6,592 nt of DNA from Chloroflexota bacterium (GCA_023424355.1 JAFAEA010000021.1:1-6592), one strand, 5' to 3'; positions 1 to 5,604 are shown, counted from the first letter of the stretch. Notes: generated by a model from the letters alone, not told the origin. Numbers and translations: made by a program.

Positions 1-359
1 CGGTGATTGCACAAGCCTTCCTCGTGTTCGCGAGTGGCATCGTGCTCCTGGGATCGGTGATCTCGGCGGGATCATACATTGCGTTCCGGGCAACAACGGT
101 GGAGCAACTGCCATGGGCGGTGATTGACATCGCCCAGATGGGTCAGTACCCGATTCGGTTCTATCCGGGCCCAGTGCGCACGGTGCTCACCGTGCTGGTG
201 CCGGTGGCATTCGTCACCACCATCCCGATCGAGGCCTTGCGGGGCACCCTCGGATGGGTGATGACATTTGGTGCGGTGGCGTTCGCCGCGGTCGCGCTTA
301 TGGCTCTGCGATGGTGGTGGAACAATTCCGTTCGGCATTACGCCAGCGCGAGTTCATAA
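1..359 (+). CDS. ABC-2 family transporter permease, C-terminal fragment (DUF990/ABC2_membrane_6 type)
   Basis: The reading frame is open from the left edge, so the gene starts upstream; the GTG at 3 is just the first possible start inside the window. About 119 residues remain, probably less than half of a protein usually near 260-270 residues. Three hydrophobic segments are visible: roughly residues 1-27, 57-78 and 82-104. Between the first two lies a loop with QYPIRFYP, followed by VRTVLTVLVPVAFVTTIP. The protein ends in an aromatic and basic tail, RWWWNNSVRHYASASS. This 'YP...P(V/L)R..L...PVAFV...P' arrangement, ending in a (R)xY(S/T)SASS-like tail, is what I know from the ABC-2 permeases of Pfam ABC2_membrane_6. 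Such proteins form the membrane channel of an exporter with a separate ATPase, normally encoded just upstream with a second permease. The substrate cannot be deduced. A terminator hairpin 45 bp downstream suggests this is the last gene of its operon. Confidence 0.75.
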   Translation, partial: VIAQAFLVFASGIVLLGSVISAGSYIAFRATTVEQLPWAVIDIAQMGQYPIRFYPGPVRTVLTVLVPVAFVTTIPIEALRGTLGWVMTFGAVAFAAVALMALRWWWNNSVRHYASASS

Positions 360-404
360 CGGCGATCTGGACGGCCGACGCTTTCTTTCGATGTGATCCC
401 AAGA

Positions 405-437
405 GGTGACGCTACCAACATGCTCGGTAGCGTCACC
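405..437 (+). terminator. Stem-loop terminator after the ABC permease
   Basis: A perfect 12-bp inverted repeat, GGTGACGCTACC (405-416) and GGTAGCGTCACC (426-437), is separated by a 9-nt loop and lies 45 bp after the permease stop codon. There is no T-run after the stem, so it is not a textbook intrinsic terminator. Hairpins of this kind without a U-tract are nevertheless common at operon ends in GC-rich bacteria. Its right arm is shared with a competing inverted repeat described separately. Confidence 0.6.
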
Positions 438-493
438 CACGGGGATCGCTTCGCTGTGAGGCTGCGCCCCATCCGCCTTCGGCCGTGGGTGAC
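432..493. repeat. Second inverted repeat overlapping the terminator arm
   Basis: GTCACCCACGG (432-442) is exactly complementary to CCGTGGGTGAC (483-493), an 11-bp perfect match with about 40 nt between the arms. Bases 432-437 also belong to the right arm of the 405-437 stem, so in RNA the two hairpins exclude each other. Just after it, ATCGCCC (495-501) and GGGCGAT (505-511) form a small 7-bp hairpin with a 3-nt loop. No coding sequence follows directly, so the role (alternative terminator, processing site or relic) is open. Confidence 0.45.
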
Positions 494-554
494 TATCGCC
501 CGGAGGGCGATCCATTGGGGAACGAAATGAGATTGACTGTGTTTTGCCATCAAA

Positions 555-596
555 CCAGCGTACGCCCGCCATTTATTGGCGGGTCGTGGGACCAAT
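555..596 (-). repeat. REP-like GC hairpin, element 1 (reverse orientation)
   Basis: CCCGCC (565-570) pairs with GGCGGG (578-583) around an AT-rich loop, ATTTATT. On the minus strand it reads ACCCGCC-AATAAAT-GGCGGGCGTAC. This matches the arrangement of the plus-strand element at 632-667: ACCCG, an ATAAA loop, then GGGCGTAC. Short imperfect palindromes in noncoding DNA with a conserved flank (here CGTAC) resemble REP/BIME elements, which in other bacteria are spread by RAYT (Y1-type) transposases. No such transposase is in the window. The likeness was found by eye only. Confidence 0.55.
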
Positions 597-631
597 CTCG
601 ATTGCTAGATTTCTGCCCGCAGCATCGGCCG

Positions 632-667
632 CGCAACCCGGGCATAAAGCCCGGGCGTACTCCTACC
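632..667 (+). repeat. REP-like GC hairpin, element 2 (forward orientation)
   Basis: CCCGGGC (637-643) pairs with GCCCGGG (649-655) around ATAAA, followed by CGTAC (656-660). With the inverted element at 555-596 it forms a head-to-head pair about 50 bp apart, the arrangement typical of BIMEs. Similar 'CCCGGG-loop-CCCGGG-CGTAC' stretches are, from memory, common in intergenic DNA of Chloroflexota and other GC-rich bacteria. The short open frame running across both elements (485-685) is therefore very unlikely to be a gene. Confidence 0.55.
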
Positions 668-688
668 CTATTCGATCCCGCGTGAATC

Positions 689-702
689 ACGTGTCCACAC
701 GT
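689..702. promoter_or_regulatory. Candidate operator upstream of the ABC1 kinase gene
   Basis: ACGTGT-CC-ACACGT is a perfect 6-bp inverted repeat with a 2-nt centre. A second dyad, CGTGA-A-TCACG (681-691), overlaps its left edge. The palindrome sits about 85 bp before the kinase start and just ahead of a possible -35 (TTGCCA, 706-711). No convincing -10 is found at a standard spacing; TAACAT at 733-738 is too far. I read it as a possible binding site of a dimeric regulator of unknown identity. Confidence 0.3.
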
Positions 703-774
703 AGGTTGCCAACCATCCCCGTCACGAATCCGTAACATCCCTGCTGTACCATCTCCGTAGCGATTTCGTTCAGC

Positions 775-780
775 AAGGTG
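775..780 (+). promoter_or_regulatory. Ribosome binding site of the ABC1 kinase gene
   Basis: AAGGTG lies 6 nt before the ATG at 787 and supports that start. The encoded protein begins there with a hydrophobic helix, as expected for the intact N terminus. Confidence 0.6.
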
Positions 781-786
781 TAGTCA

Positions 787-2766
787 ATGCTCGGATTGGT
801 CAGCTTCACGCTCTTCGTCGTTTTCTCCTTCCTCACCATTGCCGCGTTTGCGTGGGTTCTGCGTGGACTCCTCGGTGTTCAGGTGACCTTGCCGCGTCTG
901 TTCATCGCCGCTCTCATCACCTTCTCTCTGGTTTCTCCAATCATCAACTCGCTGCCGGGCAATTACGAGGAATCGCCCGAATATCTCGCCAATGGCGAGC
1001 TCTTCCCTGCGGTATGGGTAGCGATGCTCGGGATGATCATCGCCATCCTCATAGGTATGGTGTTTCTCGTTATCGCCGAAGCGCTTGTGCCCAGTAACAC
1101 CCTGCCTGGCCCGATCTACATGTTCGGTGCCGCCCGAAGGTGGCTGGAGCGATCCCGACGTTACGCCCAGATCAGCTGGATTCTTATGCGACACGGTATC
1201 GTGCTCGGCACCGTAGGTGGCAACCGCGCCACCATGCGCACTCCCGAAGGACGCGAGGAGATGGCGCTGAAACTGCGTGATGCCATGACCGAAAGCGGTG
1301 TCACCTTCGTGAAGGTCGGGCAGATTCTCAGTACCAGACGCGATCTGCTTCCCGCGGAATTCGTGGATGTGCTCAGCTCCCTGCAAAACCGCGCGGCTCC
1401 ACTCGATTGGGCTGTGATTGAAGAAGCAATTGTGCGTAACCTGAATGGCTTCCGGCTCGATGAGGTCTTTGCCGATATCCAACACGAGCCTCTCGCATCG
1501 GCTTCCATCGCTCAGGTGCACGTCGCTACCTTGCTCACGGGTGAGAAAGTTGTGCTCAAGGTCCGCCGCCCCGGAATTCGCAATCAGGTGAACCGCGATC
1601 TGGATATCGTGGATCGCATTGCCACTCGATTGGAGCGCAGCACCAGTTGGGGGCGGGATATCGGTGCGCGCGAGCTCAGCGCAGGGTTCGCCGAGGCTCT
1701 GCGCGAGGAGCTCGATCTCCGCGTGGAAGCGCGCAATATGCAGGTGCTTTCAGCGGCATCACGACCCGAAGATCCTCAGGTCCCCCATCTGTATGAGCAG
1801 TTCAGCAATGGTGGATTGTTGGTGATGGAGTGTATCGAAGGCACCACGCTCGGGAATCTGAACGTCCGCGACATTCCGGGCGATCACAAGGCCATGGCGG
1901 ATTCGATCTTCGAGGCGCTACTGCATCAGATGCTCGTGGTGGGAACCTTCCACGCCGATCCGCACCCGGGAAATATCATCCTGCGAGAGGATGGCACTCT
2001 CACATTGCTCGATTTCGGCTCTGTGGGTCGTATCGATAAAGTTGCACGCATCGGGCTCATCCGCTTCCTGTTGGCCTGGGAGTACGACGATCCAATTTCC
2101 GCCACCGATGCCTTGCTGCAAATGGTGGATCGCCCGGCACTGTTGAATGAGCGTCAACTCGAGCGCGATATGGGTGCCTATATGGCCGCCTATATCGTGC
2201 CGGGTGCGAGTATGGATGCCAATGCCATCACGGAACTCTTCGGCATCATGACCAGAAATGGACTCACCATGCCGCCGGAACTTGCGGCGGCCTTGCGTAC
2301 CATCGGCACCATCGAGGGCACACTCACCTGGCTGGTTCCGGGCTACAACATCATCGATGCGGCCAAAGTATTCGCCGAGAAATATATGAAGGATCTCGTG
2401 AGGCCCACTTCCCTCTTCGAACTCGTGAGTGGCGAACTGATCAGCATGCTGCCGCTGCTGCAACGCCTCCCTCGTCGGGTGGATGCCATTGCTGCTGCGA
2501 TGGAGGAGGGACGCTTCTCGATGAATGTCAGCGCCCTCAGCAAGGAGCGCGATGTCGGTATCATGCGCGGATTGTTGCAGGAACTGCTGCTCACCATGCT
2601 CGCCGCCGCCAGCGGTGTGATGTCGGTACTTCTCATCCGGCAGGATACCGGTGCCTTGTTGGTTCCGGGCATGACCGTGTTCCAGTTCATGGGGTACTTC
2701 ATGCTGGTGCTGGCGTTCATTCTCGCCATGCGCGTGCTCATCTTTGTGTTCCGGCGGCCGGAGTAA
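787..2766 (+). CDS. ABC1/AarF/UbiB-family atypical protein kinase, membrane-anchored
   Basis: This 659-residue protein has all the hallmarks of the ABC1 (ADCK/UbiB) atypical kinase-like family. The family signature KxGQ is FVKVGQILSTR (Lys176-Gln179). The Ala-rich nucleotide loop, ASASIAQVH, is at 237-245 and the strand lysine VVLKVRRPG at Lys258. The ExD-type motif EELDLRVEARN covers Glu308, Asp310, Glu314 and Asn317. The catalytic HADPHPGN is at 389-396 and the metal-binding DFG at 409-411. All key residues are present. Three hydrophobic segments precede the kinase domain (about 1-30, 35-56 and 74-100) and two close the protein (about 600-617 and 626-655), so it should sit in the cytoplasmic membrane. 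Characterised relatives (UbiB, COQ8) use ATP to support quinone lipid synthesis, and AarF was linked to gene regulation in Providencia. In this lineage the role is probably membrane isoprenoid or quinone homeostasis, but that is inference. It appears to be a single-gene unit: the flanking genes are unrelated and over 200 bp away. Confidence 0.9.
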   Translation: MLGLVSFTLFVVFSFLTIAAFAWVLRGLLGVQVTLPRLFIAALITFSLVSPIINSLPGNYEESPEYLANGELFPAVWVAMLGMIIAILIGMVFLVIAEALVPSNTLPGPIYMFGAARRWLERSRRYAQISWILMRHGIVLGTVGGNRATMRTPEGREEMALKLRDAMTESGVTFVKVGQILSTRRDLLPAEFVDVLSSLQNRAAPLDWAVIEEAIVRNLNGFRLDEVFADIQHEPLASASIAQVHVATLLTGEKVVLKVRRPGIRNQVNRDLDIVDRIATRLERSTSWGRDIGARELSAGFAEALREELDLRVEARNMQVLSAASRPEDPQVPHLYEQFSNGGLLVMECIEGTTLGNLNVRDIPGDHKAMADSIFEALLHQMLVVGTFHADPHPGNIILREDGTLTLLDFGSVGRIDKVARIGLIRFLLAWEYDDPISATDALLQMVDRPALLNERQLERDMGAYMAAYIVPGASMDANAITELFGIMTRNGLTMPPELAAALRTIGTIEGTLTWLVPGYNIIDAAKVFAEKYMKDLVRPTSLFELVSGELISMLPLLQRLPRRVDAIAAAMEEGRFSMNVSALSKERDVGIMRGLLQELLLTMLAAASGVMSVLLIRQDTGALLVPGMTVFQFMGYFMLVLAFILAMRVLIFVFRRPE

Positions 2767-2830
2767 AACCCGAGGCAAACAACGCTCTACTCCCCCCCGA
2801 TTGATCTCGCCACCAGCGGATCATGCGGCC

Positions 2831-2866
2831 ATACGTAGTCGAAATACGTAATTCCTACGATGCGCC
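2831..2866 (+). promoter_or_regulatory. Conserved ATACGTA operator-like block, copy A
   Basis: ATACGTA occurs at 2831-2837 and again at 2844-2850, followed by CTACGAT at 2855-2861. The block can also be read as an imperfect dyad: CGTAG (2834-2838) and GAA (2841-2843) opposite TTC (2852-2854) and CTACG (2855-2859). Only one of 36 bases differs from copy B (C2840 to A), and it falls in the 2-nt bulge of that dyad. A binding site for a regulator, possibly of the LuxR/NarL kind, is the simplest reading. An RNA hairpin with the same arms is an alternative. TACGAT (2856-2861) could also act as a -10 box, but no matching -35 is evident. Confidence 0.5.
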
Positions 2867-2895
2867 CGCATCTGATTCTCTCCAAACTAAACATA

Positions 2896-2963
2896 CGGAT
2901 TATCGGTCAATCACCCAGATGGGTCTGAGATGTGTGGTTTGCCGATCCGCGATTGATTTTTTT
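2896..2963 (+). promoter_or_regulatory. Conserved leader with possible stem-loop and T-run, copy A
   Basis: CGGA (2896-2899) and TCGG (2903-2906) can pair, across a 3-nt bulge, with the continuous CCGATCCG at 2942-2949. Inside lies a small hairpin, ACCC (2913-2916) with GGGT (2921-2924). Seven Ts follow at 2957-2963, directly before the Shine-Dalgarno sequence. Stem, T-run and then ribosome binding site is the layout of a transcription attenuator or riboswitch expression platform, though the stem is weak. All four substitutions between copies A and B in this stretch fall outside the paired bases. No known riboswitch class is recognised, and an ordinary promoter plus 5' UTR is an equally good explanation. 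Confidence 0.35.
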
Positions 2964-2964
2964 C

Positions 2965-2973
2965 AAGGAGAGG
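2965..2973 (+). promoter_or_regulatory. Ribosome binding site deciding the start of surface protein A
   Basis: AAGGAGAGG, an excellent Shine-Dalgarno sequence, lies 9 nt before ATG 2983. It abuts the in-frame ATG at 2974 and lies downstream of the in-frame ATG at 2932, so neither of those is likely to be the start. The paralogue has the identical motif at the identical spacing. Confidence 0.85.
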
Positions 2974-2982
2974 ATGTACGTC

Positions 2983-5604
2983 ATGTCCAGGTTCGTATCA
3001 CTTGCGTTGGCCAGCTTTATGGTGCTGGTCACTATTTTTGCCCCGATTCAACAGGTGGCAGCAATGGATTCCACGCCAGATGTCAATCCGGTAGTGGGGG
3101 AGGAAACGGTACCGGATTCGTCCGATGAAACAGTAATCGTCGAAACCCCCATCGAAACACAGGAACCGACAATCGGCCCGGAAACTCCGGAGCAGAAGCC
3201 ACAGAATCCCCCCGTCACCGAGGCGCCCGTTCCGGATGCGAACGCTCCGCCGGTGGACGAGAGCACCTCGACTGAGGTGACCACTGAGCCAGTAGTCACC
3301 GTCGAAGCGACCGAGCCTGAGGTCGCGACGGCCGTCGAAACGGTCGAGGTTACGGAACCGGTGGCCTCCGAGCCTGTTGAAGCCACTGAGGTTGTTGCCG
3401 ATCCCACGGCTGAGCCTGTTGCCACCGAAGAGCCAACACAGCCTGCATCGAATCTGATTCAGCCGAACGCTGTCGATCCGGAGCCAGGCGAGTGTCCTAT
3501 CGGCGAAGCCTGCGATGGCGGCGGCGGTGGGGAAGCGCCGGATACCGTAACCGTTGCGATTAACATGGTGCAACAGAGTGCGAAAATGGAAGGCGTGACG
3601 GTTGCCGTGAAGAATTCCGATAACAGTGCGGTTGGTACCAAGGTAACTGGTTCCAGCGGTACTGTTGAGTTCGAGCTGACCGTCGGCAAGGCCTATCTGT
3701 TGGATCTGTCCAAGCCTCACCATAAGTCCCAAACAAATGTTCCAATCACCGTCACCAGCGAGACAACATCGTTCTCCTATAGTCTGCAACCGAACAGCGG
3801 CAAGGTACATGTAACGGTCACAGATTCTGTCACCGGTGAGCCTGTCAAGTTCGCCACTGTTCGCTTCACTGGCATATTCCCAACGGTTTTCAATGCGAAT
3901 ACAAACTCGGGGAGCACGGGCACGATCCCGGTGTCGATCCAATACGGCGAGTACGAAGCGTTCTTCTCGCATCCAAACTATATCTCCCAGAAGTTCAATG
4001 TCACCATCATCCCTGGCGATTCCATGACGATCCAGCTTGTGCCAGAAGCGCAAGAACCGGCTCCGACCGTGTTCTCGGTTCAGGTGATTGATAAAAACAC
4101 TGGAAGTCCGATTCCGAACGCATACATCACACTTCGTCAGCCATCGTCAACGGCATTCGTTGCCGAAGGCACCACTGATTCCAACGGTCGTTGGGACTCG
4201 CCGTCCCTGGAGAGTGCAGGCTTTTACCTTTATATCGAGAGTATTTCTTATTCGCAGCATGTCGAAAGAATTGACAGCATTCCACTCTCCGTCCATTCCG
4301 TTGAATTGGTAGCTGGGCCGGAATACACCGCTTCATTCACGGTACTGGATGTGCGATCCAACGAGCCCGTAAGTAACGCAAAGTTCACTGTCAAACTGAA
4401 CAACTCCGAGTTCATTGTAGCTACGGGACAAACAGACGCTTCTGGTACATGGACTTTCAATCCGGTTGGTGGGAAGGGCTATGATGTCATCATCGAAAAG
4501 AATGGATTTCTGACCAATAACTGGTACATGAGGTTTGAAAACGATACCTCGGATACCGTTTACCTGATGCCTCAGGACTACCCAGGTGCGGTGGACATCT
4601 ATCTTTACGATACCAATGCCAGCGGTCGCGTCTCTGGTGCCACCGTCACCGTAAGCAACGGCGCAGTTACCGAGACGTTCATCAGTGATGATTCGGGGAT
4701 TGCCAGGATAAAGAACGTCCCGTCGGGAACGTATGACATAACCATTGAGGCCAATGGGTATGAAACAATTACCAGCAGGGGAACGGTTGTTCCGAACACG
4801 ATAGGCCAGCGCCACCACGATATGAAATCCCTCCCCGCAGCCACGCTTGTGGTGCAGGTTCAGGCACCGGCCGCGAGCGCACTGACGAGCGTTGGTCTGA
4901 CTTCCGTTGGAGTTGGTGGCCCAGCCATCTATCAACTGGCCGGTACAGGGCAGCCGATTGTCGGCGAAACCGTAGAGGTCGTGAATCCTGACACGGGCCA
5001 GGTAATGGCCGAGGGCGTCACGGATGCAGATGGATTGGTCACGCTCCAAATCGCGAGACAAGGAACCTATCGGCTCAACATCACGGTGGCAGGATACCAT
5101 CCGTACTCGGAGCTGATCGCGTTGACCGGGGATGCTGAACAAGCCATTTCGCTGCAGCCAATTAATGTGGATGAACCTGGCGATCCTGACCCGACTGATC
5201 CAACGGATCCGACCGATCCAACTGATCCTACAGATCCAGTCGACCCTACCGACCCAACTGACCCAACTGTCCCGACTGATCCTGTTGACCCAATCGACCC
5301 GACCGATCCAGTCTCACCGGTAGACCCAGTGGTTCCAGTGGATCCGACAGCCCCGACGGACCCAACCGATCCTGTCGATCCAACTGACCCGGTCGATCCT
5401 ACCGATTCGCCAGCCGAGGAATCTCTTGCGCAATCCGGTGGTGCCACCACCGCAGGCGGATCCGATACGGCCAAGTCTCAAAACGTCTCCGGACTGCCTG
5501 TAACGGGTACAGGCTCCATGGACACCTCTATGCTGCACATATGGGTGTTGCTGCTCGCGGGTATCGGCCTGCTGGGCGCCGCCGTCCGCCGTTTCGCCAG
5601 ATAA
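2983..5604 (+). CDS. LPXTG-anchored multi-domain surface protein (surface protein A)
   Basis: The predicted 873-residue protein is exported and probably linked to the cell wall by a sortase. Residues 1-27 are a signal peptide: MSRF, a hydrophobic core, and cleavage after VAA27. Residues 30-156 form a low-complexity stalk rich in Val, Glu, Thr and Pro. A hinge with two cysteines (Cys171, Cys177) and five glycines follows. About six beta-sandwich modules come next, near 188-269, 273-353, 362-443, 447-530, 535-617 and 621-726. They show the 'V.D..TG.P(I/V)..A.V.....TD..G.....(G)YY/GY' pattern of carboxypeptidase-regulatory-like, CnaB/SdrD-B-like folds. The best examples are DKNTGSPIPNAYITL, DSVTGEPVKFATVRF, and SGATVTV followed by SGTYDITIEANGYE. 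Module six carries an Ala/Ser/Gly/Val-rich insertion near 628-655. A Pro-x-Asp repeat (737-808) leads to LPVTG (838-842), a hydrophobic helix and the tail RRFAR. The role is probably structural or adhesive; no catalytic motif is seen and no ligand can be named. Isopeptide-forming residues could not be assigned. The ATG at 2983 is chosen over upstream ATGs for its ribosome binding site and signal peptide. Confidence 0.88.
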   Translation: MSRFVSLALASFMVLVTIFAPIQQVAAMDSTPDVNPVVGEETVPDSSDETVIVETPIETQEPTIGPETPEQKPQNPPVTEAPVPDANAPPVDESTSTEVTTEPVVTVEATEPEVATAVETVEVTEPVASEPVEATEVVADPTAEPVATEEPTQPASNLIQPNAVDPEPGECPIGEACDGGGGGEAPDTVTVAINMVQQSAKMEGVTVAVKNSDNSAVGTKVTGSSGTVEFELTVGKAYLLDLSKPHHKSQTNVPITVTSETTSFSYSLQPNSGKVHVTVTDSVTGEPVKFATVRFTGIFPTVFNANTNSGSTGTIPVSIQYGEYEAFFSHPNYISQKFNVTIIPGDSMTIQLVPEAQEPAPTVFSVQVIDKNTGSPIPNAYITLRQPSSTAFVAEGTTDSNGRWDSPSLESAGFYLYIESISYSQHVERIDSIPLSVHSVELVAGPEYTASFTVLDVRSNEPVSNAKFTVKLNNSEFIVATGQTDASGTWTFNPVGGKGYDVIIEKNGFLTNNWYMRFENDTSDTVYLMPQDYPGAVDIYLYDTNASGRVSGATVTVSNGAVTETFISDDSGIARIKNVPSGTYDITIEANGYETITSRGTVVPNTIGQRHHDMKSLPAATLVVQVQAPAASALTSVGLTSVGVGGPAIYQLAGTGQPIVGETVEVVNPDTGQVMAEGVTDADGLVTLQIARQGTYRLNITVAGYHPYSELIALTGDAEQAISLQPINVDEPGDPDPTDPTDPTDPTDPTDPVDPTDPTDPTVPTDPVDPIDPTDPVSPVDPVVPVDPTAPTDPTDPVDPTDPVDPTDSPAEESLAQSGGATTAGGSDTAKSQNVSGLPVTGTGSMDTSMLHIWVLLLAGIGLLGAAVRRFAR
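5191..5406 (+). repeat. 9-bp coding tandem repeat, 24 Pro-x-Asp units
   Basis: Twenty-four uninterrupted triplets of the form Pro-(Thr/Val/Ile)-(Asp, rarely Val/Ser/Ala) occupy residues 737-808, exactly 216 bp with no frame slip. Most units are PTD or PVD. The codons vary freely (CCA/CCG/CCT/CCC, ACT/ACG/ACC/ACA, GAT/GAC), so neighbouring units are often not identical at DNA level. A Pro- and Asp-rich extended segment just before a sorting signal is a known way to cross the cell wall. It would be rigid and strongly acidic. Confidence 0.9.
5494..5601 (+). other. C-terminal sortase sorting signal (LPVTG, helix, basic tail)
   Basis: LPVTG at residues 838-842 is followed by GTGSMDTSM, a hydrophobic stretch (about 850-868, IWVLLLAGIGLLGAA) and the short basic end VRRFAR. 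This is the canonical three-part signal: a sortase would cut between Thr841 and Gly842 and join the threonine to the cell wall or to another protein. No sortase gene is present in the window. Confidence 0.85.

Larger units (their letters stand above)
2814..3125 (+). repeat. Duplicated promoter-leader-signal peptide cassette, copy A
   Basis: This segment is repeated at 5747-6056 in the same orientation, 2933 bp away. Copy A is 312 bp and copy B 310 bp; the only length difference is 2 nt at a T-run next to the ribosome binding site. By hand I count about 27 mismatches (about 91% identity). Eight of these fall in a single 17-nt block (2867-2883), so the rest is about 93-94% identical. Homology starts sharply at CAGCGGATCAT, 47 bp after the kinase stop codon, and fades inside the coding region after the codons for VPDSS. 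Confidence 0.9.

Noticed and set aside
485..685. Short plus-strand open frame across the intergenic region after the ABC permease
   Set aside because: It runs straight through both REP-like hairpins and has no good ribosome binding site; similar spurious frames arise wherever such repeats occur.
2932..2982. Longer N terminus of surface protein A starting at ATG 2932 or 2974
   Set aside because: Both starts lie before or against the AAGGAGAGG site and would put charged residues ahead of the signal peptide. The paralogue's conserved start matches ATG 2983.
2814..2982. A known riboswitch class (for example c-di-GMP) or an IS end as explanation of the duplicated upstream segment
   Set aside because: None of the conserved core motifs I know for common riboswitches are visible, and no terminal inverted repeats or target-site duplications flank the cassette.
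2823..3128. Possible upstream open frame in the leader, seemingly conserved in copy B (5735-6016)
   Set aside because: Differences between copies in this frame are mostly replacements (Ser to Leu, Leu to Gln, Cys to Arg, Val to Ile), the 2-nt indel at the T-run shifts the frame, and there is no ribosome binding site. The DNA is conserved for another reason.
1918..4053. Long minus-strand open frames (784-1521, 1918-2778, 2998-4053)
   Set aside because: They are antisense shadows of well-supported plus-strand genes, with biased His/Arg/Gly-rich composition and no recognisable domains or ribosome binding sites.
5191..5406. CRISPR-like array
   Set aside because: The periodicity is 9 bp, in frame with a coding sequence, with no separate repeats and unique spacers.
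5067..5474. Minus-strand frame rich in GSVGSTG repeats, silk- or collagen-like in look
   Set aside because: It is the reverse complement of the Pro-x-Asp coding repeat; the plus-strand frame has signal peptide, modules and sorting signal around it.
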